DNA from: Congregibacter brevis
Lineage (GTDB): Bacteria; Pseudomonadota; Gammaproteobacteria; Pseudomonadales; Halieaceae
Length of the DNA: 64,000 nucleotides
Direction: 5' to 3'
Assembly: GCF_045689245.1 (NCBI RefSeq)
Contig: NZ_CP136865.1
Location: forward strand, 3,410,001 to 3,474,000
The notes beneath the pieces were generated by a model that was not told where the DNA came from, searched no databases, and worked only from the letters and a program-made list of their open reading frames with translations. The position numbers and the translations under genes were made by a program. This document shows positions 24,684 to 33,584 of the stretch, piece by piece; the stretch's first letter is position 1, and each line of letters starts with the position of its first letter.

Positions 24684-26618
24684 TTACTTCTTGTCGTCGC
24701 TGACTTCTTCAAATTCAGCATCGACCGCATCGTCAGCACCCGAGTCGTCACCGGCGTCGGCCGCTGCTTCGGGACCCGCTTCACCCTGAGCCGCCTCAGC
24801 CTGTGCCGCGTACATCTTCTGCGCAACGGGACCAGTTGCCTCTGTCAGCTTGGTTGCCGCTGCATCGATAGCATCCTTGTCGTCAGACTTGACCGCCTCT
24901 TCCGCTTCAGAAATCGCCGCTTCGATAGCTGCCTTCTCTTCATCACTAGCGTGCTCACCCGCTTCTTCAAGAGTCTTCTTAGCAGCGTTCACCAAGCCTT
25001 CGCAGGTATTGCGTGAGGAGATCAGTTCTTCGAACTGCTTATCCGCCTCGGCGTTAACCTCGGCATCCGCGACCATTGCCTCGATCTCGTCGTCCGACAA
25101 ACCACCCGAGGCAGTAATACGAATCGACTGTTCTTTGCCGGTCGCCTTGTCTTTAGCAGAGACATTCAGAATACCGTTTGCATCCAGATCGAAGGTCACT
25201 TCAATCTGTGGCATGCCGCGCTGCGCTGGAGGGATATCCGCCAGGTCAAAACGTCCCAGAGACTTATTGCCGGTCGCTTGCTTTCGCTCACCCTGCACAA
25301 CGTGAATAGTTACCGCTGTCTGGTTGTCATCTGCTGTAGAGAAGATCTGTGACTTCTTGGTCGGGATCGTTGTGTTCTTCTCGATCAGAGGGGTAGCAAC
25401 ACCACCCATGGTCTCGATACCCAGCGTCAGCGGAGTAACGTCCAGCAACAGTACGTCCTTCACGTCTCCAGCCAGTACCGCACCCTGAATAGACGCACCC
25501 ATAGCGACCGCTTCGTCGGGATTTACATCACGACGGGGATCCTTGCCGAAGAACTCAGCAACTTTCTGCTGCACCAGCGGCATACGCGTTTGACCACCCA
25601 CAAGAATCACGTCATCGATCTCGCTGGGAGACAGATCAGCATCCTTCAGCGCAACCTTCAACGGCTCCATGGAGCGGCTAACCAGTTCCTCGACCAGTGA
25701 CTCAAGCTTCGAGCGGCTCAACTTCACCACAAGGTGCTTGGGACCCGTTGCATCAGCTGTGATGTATGGCAGATTGACTTCGGTCTGCTCAGAATGCGAC
25801 AGCTCGATCTTGGCCTTCTCTGCTGCTTCCTTCAGCCGCTGAAGGGCCAGAGGATCGTTGTGCAGGTCGATGCCATTCTCGCTCTTGAACTGGTCTGCGA
25901 GATATTCGATGAGGCGCATATCGAAATCTTCACCGCCCAGGAACGTATCGCCGTTGGTAGACAGCACTTCAAACTGGTGCTCACCATCGACTTCTGCAAT
26001 CTCGATGATCGAAATATCAAAGGTACCGCCACCGAGGTCATAAACAGCGATGGTGTGATCACCCTTCGCTTTGTCCATACCGTAGGCAAGCGCTGCTGCT
26101 GTTGGCTCGTTGATGATGCGCTTGACGTCCAGACCAGCGATTTTACCCGCGTCCTTAGTTGCCTGACGCTGCGAATCGTTAAAGTAAGCAGGAACAGTGA
26201 TCACCGCCTCGGTGACTGTCTCGCCGAGAAACTCTTCTGCAGTCTTTTTCATCTTACGCAGTACTTCCGCAGAAACCTGCGGGGGAGCCATTTTCTCGCC
26301 TTTGGCCTCTACCCACGCATCGCCGTTATCGGCTGCAACGATCTTGTAGGGCACCATAGAGATGTCTTTTTGAACAACATCGTCGGTGAACTTACGGCCG
26401 ATCAGGCGCTTAACCGCATACAACGTATTGTGCGGGTTAGTTACCGCCTGACGCTTCGCACTCTGACCTACGAGAATTTCTCCATCATCGGTGTAACCGA
26501 CAATCGACGGAGTGGTGCGATCACCCTCGGCGTTTTCTATAACGCGGGGCTTACCGCCGTCCAAAACAGAAACGCACGAGTTCGTGGTTCCCAGGTCAAT
26601 ACCAATTATCTTGCCCAT
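24684..26618 (-). CDS. dnaK: Chaperone protein DnaK (Hsp70)
   Basis: A 644-residue ATP-dependent Hsp70. The nucleotide-binding domain starts GIDLGTTNSC and contains VPAYFNDSQRQATKDAG, the YDLGGGTFDISI phosphate motif and ILVGGQTRMP; then comes the conserved linker (DVLLLDVTPLTLGIET), the substrate-binding domain, and a helical lid ending in an acidic tail (EFEEVSDDKK). Length is standard. AGGAG precedes the ATG. A sigma32-type promoter lies about 70-95 nt upstream, so it can be transcribed apart from grpE. Confidence 0.98.
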   Translation of the reverse strand: MGKIIGIDLGTTNSCVSVLDGGKPRVIENAEGDRTTPSIVGYTDDGEILVGQSAKRQAVTNPHNTLYAVKRLIGRKFTDDVVQKDISMVPYKIVAADNGDAWVEAKGEKMAPPQVSAEVLRKMKKTAEEFLGETVTEAVITVPAYFNDSQRQATKDAGKIAGLDVKRIINEPTAAALAYGMDKAKGDHTIAVYDLGGGTFDISIIEIAEVDGEHQFEVLSTNGDTFLGGEDFDMRLIEYLADQFKSENGIDLHNDPLALQRLKEAAEKAKIELSHSEQTEVNLPYITADATGPKHLVVKLSRSKLESLVEELVSRSMEPLKVALKDADLSPSEIDDVILVGGQTRMPLVQQKVAEFFGKDPRRDVNPDEAVAMGASIQGAVLAGDVKDVLLLDVTPLTLGIETMGGVATPLIEKNTTIPTKKSQIFSTADDNQTAVTIHVVQGERKQATGNKSLGRFDLADIPPAQRGMPQIEVTFDLDANGILNVSAKDKATGKEQSIRITASGGLSDDEIEAMVADAEVNAEADKQFEELISSRNTCEGLVNAAKKTLEEAGEHASDEEKAAIEAAISEAEEAVKSDDKDAIDAAATKLTEATGPVAQKMYAAQAEAAQGEAGPEAAADAGDDSGADDAVDAEFEEVSDDKK

Positions 26619-26686
26619 ATCGTTTCTCCTAGCTAGCAGACACTCCCGTTAAGCAATGCCGCCGTTGCAATAAATTCTGTTTGTAT

Positions 26687-26714
26687 ATGTGGGTCCTTGG
26701 CGGCGTATTTCAAG
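26687..26714 (-). promoter_or_regulatory. Sigma32-type heat-shock promoter of dnaK
   Basis: On the minus strand CTTGAAA (complement of 26708-26714) and CCCACAT (complement of 26687-26693) are 14 nt apart, matching the RpoH consensus CTTGAAA-N14-CCCCATNT with one change in the -10 core. Confidence 0.75.
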
Positions 26715-26761
26715 GGTGCCGCGCAACATTCCCCGTCTTGCTAAATTCGTGCTGGCGGCGC

Positions 26762-27379
26762 CTACTCTGCTGCCGGTGCCTTGCTCACCATCACCATCGC
26801 CGGACGAACCAAACGGCTGTTGAGCGTGTAACCCTTCTGCATCACCGCAAGCACGGTATTGGGCTCGGCATCGGGGTTCTCGATCATGCTCATGGCCTGG
26901 TGAAGCTGCGGATCGAAAGGCTCCCCCGCGGGGTCGAGCTGCTCAATCTGAAACTTACCAAGGGCGCCCACAAAGCTCTTGAGCGTCAAATCGACACCCT
27001 CAGCAATAGAACTCAGAGCCGGGTCATCACCGTCAATGGCCTCCAGCGCCCGCTCAAGATTGTCGACCACCGGCAGTAGTTCGCTACAGAAACGCTCGAG
27101 AGCAAACTTTCGGGCCTTTTCTATGTCCTGATCTGCACGACGCTGAGCGTTCTGAGCCTCGGCCTGCGCACGCAACGCCTGATCTCGAGCTTGGCCGAGT
27201 TCTTCTTCCAGTTGCTCGATTTGAGCCTCAACCGTGAGCTCCGTATCGGCAGTCTCTACATCGGCGGATTCAGCGCTCTGAGCCGTCTCCTCTTGATCTA
27301 ACTCCTGCTGCTGCCCAGCCGTTGTTAACCCGTCTGCCGCATCTGCAAGCGGCTCCTGATCGCGTTTATCTTCCGCCAC
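26762..27379 (-). CDS. grpE: Nucleotide exchange factor GrpE
   Basis: A 205-residue GrpE, the ADP-release factor for DnaK. An acidic N-terminal tail is followed by a long coiled coil (about 55-110, EQLEEELGQARDQALRAQAE) and the beta-sheet head with the family end motif (NTVLAVMQKGYTLNSRLVRPAMV). The GTG at 27379 is the best start because AGGAG lies 7 nt before it; the frame runs on to a TTG at 27400 that has no ribosome site. It sits upstream of dnaK on the same strand and has its own sigma32-type promoter. Confidence 0.95.
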   Translation of the reverse strand: MAEDKRDQEPLADAADGLTTAGQQQELDQEETAQSAESADVETADTELTVEAQIEQLEEELGQARDQALRAQAEAQNAQRRADQDIEKARKFALERFCSELLPVVDNLERALEAIDGDDPALSSIAEGVDLTLKSFVGALGKFQIEQLDPAGEPFDPQLHQAMSMIENPDAEPNTVLAVMQKGYTLNSRLVRPAMVMVSKAPAAE

Positions 27380-27418
27380 CGTGATCTCCTGGTGTTCCAA
27401 ATAAAAAGACGCTCATCG

Positions 27419-27453
27419 CCGCTGAATAGACGACAATTATCGTGATTCAGCGG
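27419..27453 (-). promoter_or_regulatory. Long inverted repeat at the grpE transcription start
   Basis: CCGCTGAAT (27419-27427) and ATTCAGCGG (27445-27453) are perfect 9-bp arms; inside them ACGA and TCGT can pair as well, giving an almost continuous stem. It begins 3 nt downstream of the sigma32 -10 box and so covers the expected start site. It does not match CIRCE (TTAGCACTC-N9-GAGTGCTAA). It may be an operator, or an RNA element at the very 5' end of the message. Confidence 0.55.
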
Positions 27454-27455
27454 AC

Positions 27456-27481
27456 ATGGGGGCATTGATCAAAAAATCAAG
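27456..27481 (-). promoter_or_regulatory. Sigma32-type heat-shock promoter of grpE
   Basis: On the minus strand CTTGAT (complement of 27476-27481) is followed after 14 nt by CCCCAT (complement of 27456-27461), a near-perfect RpoH promoter located about 80 nt before the grpE GTG. Confidence 0.8.
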
Positions 27482-27530
27482 ATGAAAGCACAAGATATTT
27501 GAGGACAGGCTGGCGCCATATGCCTCGTGC

Positions 27531-28565
27531 CTAGTGACCGAGCGCGGCACTCAACATTTTGGACGTCACGTCGACAATGGGGATGACCCGGTCGTAGGCC
27601 ATGCGGGTGGGCCCAATTACTCCCAATACACCGAGCGTGCGCGCGCCATCGCCGTAGGGAGCCGTAATGAGCGAGTAATCACCAAAAATCTGTGAACCCG
27701 CCTCTTCGCCGATAAAGATCTTAACGCCATCGGCCTCAGAGCAACGTTCCAGCAAATGGGACAGGTCCCGCTTGCTCTCCAACGTGGCAAACAGTTCTCG
27801 AAGTCGCTGCAGTTCTTCTGGACTTGCACCCTCCAGCAAGCGCGACTCACCAACAATCAGGTAGTCAGAGGGGTTCTCGTCGTCAGCTAGAGCCTGCTGT
27901 GCCAAGTCGAGGGTAGCGGATAAGTAGTCGTCCAGAGAGCTTCGGGCGGCCAGAAGCTCTTGATCTACTTGACCCTGAACTTCTGCAAGCGCCTGTCCAG
28001 CAAAACGCTGATTAATCTGCTGGGCCGCCGCTCGCAGCTCTTCATCGGTGAACACTCGACGCGTATGAATAATCCGGTTTTGCACTTCGCGCTGATTGAT
28101 CACGAGAATAACCAGCACGCGATCTCCCGACAGCGGCAAAAACTCCACCTGCCGCAAAGGCTGCTGCATAGGCCGAGGCACGGTAACCACGCCAGCCTGC
28201 GAGGTGATCGATGAAAGCATGTTCGAGGCGGTCTGCACCAGATCAGAGGTATTGCGATCAGGGTTCAGTTCTTTGCGAAGCGAATCGAAGGCACTGGGGT
28301 CGAGCTCACTGTTGACCTGCAGCAGGCTGTCAACAAAAAACCGATAGCCTTGGTCGGTAGGCACTCGCCCGGCAGACGTGTGCGGAGAATGAAGAAACCC
28401 CCTCTCTTCCAAGTCAGACATCACGTTTCGGACAGTTGCTGGACTCACGGAAAGACCCGCCTCCTCGCGCAGGGTTTGGGAGCCCACGGGACTACCGTCG
28501 CGGATATGCAGCGCCACCAACGTTCTCAGCAACGTTCCCGACCTGTCTGTCAGCTCACGACCCAA
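27531..28565 (-). CDS. hrcA: Heat-inducible transcription repressor HrcA
   Basis: A 344-residue HrcA repressor, which normally binds CIRCE operators before chaperone operons and is kept folded by GroEL. The winged-helix N-terminus (SGTLLRTLVALHIRDGSPVG, then VSPATVRNVMSDLEERGFLHSPHTSAGRVPTDQGYRFFVD) is unmistakable; GAF-like and C-terminal domains follow (TAPYGDGARTLGVLGVIGPTRMAYDRVIP). I prefer the TTG at 28565, with AAAGGA 9 nt upstream, over another TTG at 28586. No CIRCE element is visible before hrcA, grpE or dnaK, so its targets (for example groESL) lie elsewhere or use a different site. Confidence 0.93.
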   Translation of the reverse strand: MGRELTDRSGTLLRTLVALHIRDGSPVGSQTLREEAGLSVSPATVRNVMSDLEERGFLHSPHTSAGRVPTDQGYRFFVDSLLQVNSELDPSAFDSLRKELNPDRNTSDLVQTASNMLSSITSQAGVVTVPRPMQQPLRQVEFLPLSGDRVLVILVINQREVQNRIIHTRRVFTDEELRAAAQQINQRFAGQALAEVQGQVDQELLAARSSLDDYLSATLDLAQQALADDENPSDYLIVGESRLLEGASPEELQRLRELFATLESKRDLSHLLERCSEADGVKIFIGEEAGSQIFGDYSLITAPYGDGARTLGVLGVIGPTRMAYDRVIPIVDVTSKMLSAALGH

Positions 28566-28702
28566 ACACGTACATCCTTTAAGCAATAAGCCACGGTTTT
28601 AGCACAGACCACGGGTAACACAAAGCGAGAAAGCCGAACCGCGTAATTTGCTGTTTATGCTGTTGGTCGGATGGGTTATAAACCTCGGCTACACAGAACG
28701 AG

Positions 28703-30373
28703 ATGCTCATGCTCACCCAAATCACGATTAGCCAGTTCACTATCGTTGAAAGTCTCGAGGTTGATTTTCGCGATGGGCTAACAGTCGTCACTGGCGAGAC
28801 CGGTGCGGGCAAATCAATCATGCTCGACGCGCTGGGTCTTTGCCTGGGCGACCGCGCAGACCCCAGCGCCATCCGCCCGGGCCAGGATCGTGCGGATATC
28901 AGCGCGCGCTTTGACATTGATGGAATGACCGCGGCTCAAAAGTGGCTGAATGATCATGATTTGGACGCCGACGGAGACTGTCTTTTTAGACGTGTCATCA
29001 CCCGCGAGGGAAGATCCCGAGCCTATATCAATGGGCGTCCAACGACGCTGCAGGACTGCGCAGCGCTAGGGGAACTGCTGGTCGATATTCATGGTCAGCA
29101 TGCTCACCAGTCTTTGCTCCGACGCCCGCACCAGCGTCTATTGCTGGACAGCTACGCCGGACAAACATCCACCGCACAAAAAGTAACGCTTGCGGCACAT
29201 GAATGGCTGCGATTACGAGACGAGCTCGAAGCCCTGCGCAACAGTCAGCAGGAGCAGGCGGATCGCGAGCAGCTGCTGCGTTATCAGGTGGGGGAGCTTG
29301 ATGAACTAGCCCTGGGCGATAGCGAACTGCAAAGTCTGGAAGCTGAGCAACGGGTGTTGGAGAACGCCGACGCTATACAGCGCCAGGCGGCCAGCGCTAT
29401 TGAGCTATGTGACAGCAACGAGATCGGCGTCCGAACGGCGCTGACCACGCTTTCCGAGGACCTCCATCAGGGCAAGGCGATCGACAGCGTGCGTGAGATG
29501 CTCGATTCCGCGGCCATCCAGCTAGGAGAGGCAAGGAGCGAGCTGCAGCAATATTTGGCCGGCGCAGAGAACAACCCCCAACGCCTTGCGGATGTAGAGG
29601 CTCGACTGGAGTCAATCTACGGCCTCGCACGAAAGCATCGCATCATGCCCGAGCAGCTGGGGCCCCATCACCAATCTTTAAGCGAAGAACTAGCCACGCT
29701 GGACTCCAGTGACGAGCGCATCGAGGCATTGGAAGCAAACCTTGCGAAGCAGTTGGCGGACTACAAGTCTGTGGCCAGCAAACTCAGCAGCGCCCGAAAA
29801 AAATCCGCCACAAAGCTGGAAAAAGAGGTATCCAAGCTCCTCAGCAAACTGTCCATGGGCAACTGTCAATTCAAAATATCCCTTGGCAAACGGGACACGA
29901 ACGATCCGCATCCTTTGGGCCAGGAAGACGTTGAACTGCTTATTAGTACCAACCCCGGTGCCGAGCCCCAGTCGCTGGGACGCATCGCTTCCGGTGGCGA
30001 GTTGTCACGCATCAGCCTTGCGATTCAAGTAGCTACCGCAGGCAACACCACGGTGCCCAGCATGGTCTTTGATGAGGTGGATGTGGGCATTGGCGGAGCT
30101 GTCGCCGAGGTCGTTGGACGACTACTCGCTGATATGGGTAAGAAAGCGCAGGTGCTCTGCGTGACACACTTGCCGCAGGTCGCGGCCCAAGGTCAACAAC
30201 ACCTTCAGGTGGAGAAATCAGGCGACAGCAAGCAGCTGGCCTCTACGCTCCATGAGCTAAGCGAAAAGCAACGGGTTGATGAGATCGCGCGAATGCTGGG
30301 TGGACTCAAAATGACCAAGAACACGCTGGCACACGCCAAAGAAATGTTGGAGAGCAGAGACTCCGCGGCCTAA
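28703..30373 (+). CDS. recN: DNA repair protein RecN
   Basis: A 556-residue SMC-like ATPase that acts in recombinational repair of double-strand breaks. Walker A is at 31-38 (GETGAGKS), long coiled-coil arms run from about 165 to 365, and the C-terminal half holds the ABC signature (SGGELSRISLA) and Walker B (VFDEVDVGIGG), ending with LCVTHLPQVAAQ. Length matches E. coli RecN (553). Two ATGs (28703, 28709) are both possible. I looked for a LexA box upstream and did not find a convincing one. Divergent from hrcA, convergent with fur. Confidence 0.96.
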   Translation: MLMLTQITISQFTIVESLEVDFRDGLTVVTGETGAGKSIMLDALGLCLGDRADPSAIRPGQDRADISARFDIDGMTAAQKWLNDHDLDADGDCLFRRVITREGRSRAYINGRPTTLQDCAALGELLVDIHGQHAHQSLLRRPHQRLLLDSYAGQTSTAQKVTLAAHEWLRLRDELEALRNSQQEQADREQLLRYQVGELDELALGDSELQSLEAEQRVLENADAIQRQAASAIELCDSNEIGVRTALTTLSEDLHQGKAIDSVREMLDSAAIQLGEARSELQQYLAGAENNPQRLADVEARLESIYGLARKHRIMPEQLGPHHQSLSEELATLDSSDERIEALEANLAKQLADYKSVASKLSSARKKSATKLEKEVSKLLSKLSMGNCQFKISLGKRDTNDPHPLGQEDVELLISTNPGAEPQSLGRIASGGELSRISLAIQVATAGNTTVPSMVFDEVDVGIGGAVAEVVGRLLADMGKKAQVLCVTHLPQVAAQGQQHLQVEKSGDSKQLASTLHELSEKQRVDEIARMLGGLKMTKNTLAHAKEMLESRDSAA

Positions 30374-30412
30374 GTCTAAAAAACGACAAACGCTAGAGAC
30401 AAAAGCTAGGAG

Positions 30413-30832
30413 TTACTTCTCCTTACGCTTACGTACCTTTAAGACCAGAGAGTGATCAACCAACTCAAAGCCGTGCTCTTCGGCGATTTTCTTTTGACGC
30501 TCTTCGATAATCGGGTCGTTAAACTCGATCACCTGCCCTGTGTCTTCACAGACCATGTGGTCGTGATGCTCGCCATGGTCAAGCTCAAAGACGGAATGAC
30601 CGCCTTCAAAGTTATGGCGGGTCACCAGGCCAGCGCCTTCGAACTGAGTAAGAACGCGGTACACCGTCGCCAAACCCACGTCTTCACCGGCATCGCGAAG
30701 CGCCTGATAGACGTCTTCGGCGCTCATATGCCGCTCATGCTGATTGGAATCCTCCAAAATCTGAAGAATTTTGATACGTGGAAGGGTGACCTTAAGGCCA
30801 GCACTGCGGAGATCTTGGTTACTAAATGGCAT
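30413..30832 (-). CDS. fur: Ferric uptake regulator Fur
   Basis: A 139-residue iron-responsive repressor. The N-terminal winged helix contains LKVTLPRIKILQIL and VGLATVYRVLTQFE; the dimerisation domain holds the histidine-rich metal site (HGEHHDHMVCEDTG, about 86-99). Only one cysteine (Cys95) exists in the whole protein: the second cysteine of the usual CxxC and the C-terminal pair are absent, as in Pseudomonas Fur, so the structural Cys4 zinc site is not formed. A Fur box precedes the TonB receptor gene at 40425. Divergent from bamE, an arrangement common in gammaproteobacteria. Confidence 0.97.
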   Translation of the reverse strand: MPFSNQDLRSAGLKVTLPRIKILQILEDSNQHERHMSAEDVYQALRDAGEDVGLATVYRVLTQFEGAGLVTRHNFEGGHSVFELDHGEHHDHMVCEDTGQVIEFNDPIIEERQKKIAEEHGFELVDHSLVLKVRKRKEK

Positions 30833-30904
30833 ACGGGATGCACTTCTCTGATAGGTCGCTCATCGGTATGATGCCACCCCACACCCACTAGTGGAAGTTA
30901 GTCC

Positions 30905-31330
30905 TTGATCCGACCACGACACATTTTGCGCGTCTTTTTGCTCACGACCTTGCTCACCACCTGCCTGACAGGACTGAGCGCCTGTGGATTCGTGGGGTTT
31001 CCTGGCGTCTACAAAATTGATATTGAGCAGGGAAATCTGGTCACTCAGGAGATGATAGAGCAGCTTCAGCCGGGTATGAGCCGGCGCCAGGTGCGATTCA
31101 TCATGGGCTCACCTCTGGTCGAAGATACCTTTCAGCCGGATCGTTGGGACTACCCCTACGTCATCCGCAATGGCCCGGATATCATCCGCGAAGCTCAGGT
31201 GCGGATATTCTTTGAGGGTGACAGCCTAGTGGATGTTACCGGTGATTATTTGCCTAGCTGGGCCAACCCTAATGCCGAACCCCAAGGTTCTACGGAATCG
31301 GAAGAGACAGAAGAAGCGAAAGAAAGTTAG
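30905..31330 (+). CDS. bamE: Outer membrane protein assembly factor BamE
   Basis: A 141-residue lipoprotein of the BAM complex that inserts beta-barrels in the outer membrane. A lipobox LSAC places the lipidated Cys27; the SmpA/OmlA domain follows (QLQPGMSRRQVRFIMGSPLVEDTF, then WDYPYVIRNG). The start is TTG at 30905 with GGAAG upstream; no ATG is available. The acidic tail (about 120-141) is poorly conserved. Its stop overlaps the stop of rnfH on the other strand (31327-31330), leaving no room for a separate terminator. Confidence 0.94.
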   Translation: MIRPRHILRVFLLTTLLTTCLTGLSACGFVGFPGVYKIDIEQGNLVTQEMIEQLQPGMSRRQVRFIMGSPLVEDTFQPDRWDYPYVIRNGPDIIREAQVRIFFEGDSLVDVTGDYLPSWANPNAEPQGSTESEETEEAKES

Positions 31331-31647
31331 TCTTCCGACTGATTTTCTCGCCGAGCCTTCGCGCGAGCGGCCCGCTCTTTCCTTACCTCTTTAGGATCCG
31401 CGAGCAGCGGCCGGTAAATCTCCACCCGATCTCCGTCTCGAAGCACCTGCGTTTGTGCCGCTAGGTGGCCGAACACCCCCAAGCGCGTGTCCTCGCCGAG
31501 CGTCAGATCATCAAACTGCTTTTCGATTCCCGATTGCTGCGCTGCGGCAAACGCTGTGGTCCCCTCAGGTACCGATAGCTTGATGATTGATTGGCGTTCC
31601 GGCAATGCGTAAACCACCTCAATGCTAATCACTTCGGGATTACTCAT
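31327..31647 (-). CDS. rnfH: RnfH family ubiquitin-like protein
   Basis: A 106-residue beta-grasp protein of the RnfH/YfjF family (ISIEVVYALPERQSIIKLSV, GDRVEIYRPLLADPKEVRKERA). Function is not established; it is nearly always found beside ratA, as here with a 4-nt overlap. Its end is convergent with bamE, the two stop codons overlapping on opposite strands. Confidence 0.93.
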   Translation of the reverse strand: MSNPEVISIEVVYALPERQSIIKLSVPEGTTAFAAAQQSGIEKQFDDLTLGEDTRLGVFGHLAAQTQVLRDGDRVEIYRPLLADPKEVRKERAARAKARRENQSED

Positions 31648-32078
31648 GACCCATAGACATCCTGGGCGCGACGCACCACCGCATCGACGAGATTCCCGGT
31701 CACTCGATCAAACAGCTTTGCCGCAGCCGCGCTGAGTAAGCCGCCGCGAAACTTAAACTCCAGATCGAGAGACACCTTGCAAGCCTGCTCCGCCAAGGAC
31801 TGAAAATGCCAAGCACCAGCAAATTGCTCAAATGGCCCATCCTTGAGCGTTAAGCGAATCGTCTCGAAGGGAACCAATTCGTTGCAGGTGGTAAAGCTAT
31901 GCGAGATACCCCCGCGGGCAAGATCCAGACGCGCTTCCATATGCGCGGCGTCGGTATGCAAAATCGAAGCGCCTACGCAGCCATCCATGTACTGTGGGTA
32001 GGCCTCTACATCATTAACCAGGGCAAACAACTGCTTGTCCGAAAAGGGTAATAGAGCGCTACGGTGTATTGAGGTCAT
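31644..32078 (-). CDS. ratA: Ubiquinone-binding / toxin-like SRPBCC protein RatA
   Basis: A 144-residue START/Coq10-like protein (RSALLPFSDKQLFALVNDVEAYPQYMDGCVGA; C-terminal FDRVTGNLVDAVVRRAQDVYG). Family members are described as ribosome-association toxin RatA or as ubiquinone-binding Coq10 homologues; the role here is not decided by sequence. It starts 46 nt from the NSS transporter gene and overlaps rnfH by 4 nt. Confidence 0.92.
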   Translation of the reverse strand: MTSIHRSALLPFSDKQLFALVNDVEAYPQYMDGCVGASILHTDAAHMEARLDLARGGISHSFTTCNELVPFETIRLTLKDGPFEQFAGAWHFQSLAEQACKVSLDLEFKFRGGLLSAAAAKLFDRVTGNLVDAVVRRAQDVYGS

Positions 32079-32124
32079 AAAATTCGCTATTCAGTTTCAG
32101 TAAGCCATCGCTTGCGCTTGCACA

Positions 32125-33468
32125 TCATGGGACCAGCGATAGCCAGAGCCATGCGAAAGCGATCACAGGCACAGCCACAAAGCGGATGAGAAAATACCAC
32201 AGCGAAAACAGTATGTCGGGTTCTCGCGCCAGCTCCTGACGAAGAACGTCTCTCGGCATTCGCCATCCCACGAACAACGCGAGCAGCAATACCGCCGCCG
32301 GGATAAGCCACTCTGCGGTAACGCCATCCAGCCACTGCAAAAAACCTTGCCCTTTTTCGGCAGCGCCGAGATCTACGGTGGCATACGCAGACAGCATAAA
32401 GGCAATGACGGCCATTCCTATGGCGGCTTGTACGCGGGGCACCCGAAACTGCTGCTCGAGCACACTCACGATGGGCTCCAGCAGAGCAACCGCTGTTCCC
32501 AATACCGTCACAAAAACCGTCACGAAGAACAGCGCGCCGTAGAGATCTCCAAACGGCATGTTGCCAAAAGCATAGGGCACGCTGATAAACAGCAGCCCAA
32601 AGCCTTGAGCGGGAACCAGGTTATTGGCAAACAGCACGGGGAATATCGCTACACCCGCAGCAACGGCTACAACGACATCGAAAAGCGCCACCGTGACCAC
32701 CGCACGCACGATGGGAAGTTTACTGGGAGCATAGGCGCCGTAACTCATCCCCACCGCTACCCCAATGCACAGCGTATAAAACGCGTGCCCTAACGCCGCC
32801 ATGAAGGACCCACGGTCAAAATCCATGGGTTGCCACGCAAAAAGGAATTCACCCGCGGCGCTAAGGTCACCGAATTCAATAGAGAAACTGACGATCACGC
32901 CAAGCAGCGTGATGAGCAACGGCACTGCTATCCACACAAACAAGCCGATGCCCCGTCGAAGGCCAAGAGCGACCGTCAGCGCCAAAATGACCGCAGCCAG
33001 AAACTGCCATCGCAACAGCCCCGCGGGCGCTGAGATTTTTGTGTCAAAAGCTTCCGCGGCATCACTCAAAGCGATAGCAGCAAAGCCCCCCAGCTGCATT
33101 TGGTAGGCGTAAGCAAGACTCCAACCGGCGATGAGCAAGTAAGACACCAGCAACAAAAATCCCGCCAGGCAGGACAACAACGCTACCGTTAACCACAGCC
33201 GCGACCTGTTGGACACATCGGTCGCCCAGCTCATGGTCAAAAAAGGCGACCCTCGGCCATGACTACCCAAAACCACTTCTGCGACGAGGAGTGGAACGCC
33301 TATAAAGAAGAGACAAAACAGGTAGCTAAAGAAAAACGGTGCGCCCCCGTGCTCACCCATGAGCCAAGCAAAACGCCAGAGATTACCCAGTCCCACCGCC
33401 GCAATCGCGAGAGCGAACACGAAGGTTGTTCGGGATTGCCAGCGTTCCACAGGTGAGTACAGGTTCAT
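32125..33468 (-). CDS. Sodium-dependent transporter, NSS family
   Basis: A 447-residue inner-membrane protein with about eleven hydrophobic helices, of the neurotransmitter:sodium symporter fold (LeuT type), importing amino acids or related amines with sodium. The helix-1 signature AVGLGNLWRFAWLMGEHGGAPF is at about 21-42. The ATG at 33468 is preferred over a TTG one codon upstream. It is inserted between smpB (divergent) and ratA, genes that are usually direct neighbours, so it appears to be a lineage-specific insertion. Substrate unknown. Confidence 0.93.
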   Translation of the reverse strand: MNLYSPVERWQSRTTFVFALAIAAVGLGNLWRFAWLMGEHGGAPFFFSYLFCLFFIGVPLLVAEVVLGSHGRGSPFLTMSWATDVSNRSRLWLTVALLSCLAGFLLLVSYLLIAGWSLAYAYQMQLGGFAAIALSDAAEAFDTKISAPAGLLRWQFLAAVILALTVALGLRRGIGLFVWIAVPLLITLLGVIVSFSIEFGDLSAAGEFLFAWQPMDFDRGSFMAALGHAFYTLCIGVAVGMSYGAYAPSKLPIVRAVVTVALFDVVVAVAAGVAIFPVLFANNLVPAQGFGLLFISVPYAFGNMPFGDLYGALFFVTVFVTVLGTAVALLEPIVSVLEQQFRVPRVQAAIGMAVIAFMLSAYATVDLGAAEKGQGFLQWLDGVTAEWLIPAAVLLLALFVGWRMPRDVLRQELAREPDILFSLWYFLIRFVAVPVIAFAWLWLSLVP

Positions 33469-33584
33469 CAAAGTCCGAAGCGCAATGGGAGAGCACAGCT
33501 TGCCCGAGCACAGCCTTATTGCAAAGTACCCTCGAAGCGCACAATGACCACTCTTCTCGGGAACACAGCCTGTACAATAGACCC

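Noticed and set aside
25734..26636. Long antisense frame opposite dnaK, and a similar one at 23765-24553 opposite dnaJ
   Set aside because: GC-biased codon use in the chaperone genes produces open antisense frames; the products have no recognisable features.
28640..28702. CTGT-containing sequence before recN considered as a LexA (SOS) box
   Set aside because: The right half does not match ACAG at the correct spacing, so it is not a credible site.
28587..28702. Search for a CIRCE element between hrcA and recN
   Set aside because: No TTAGCACTC/GAGTGCTAA pair or close variant was found.
32087..32335. Short frame at the 3' end of the NSS transporter gene
   Set aside because: It overlaps the transporter in another frame and has no independent support.
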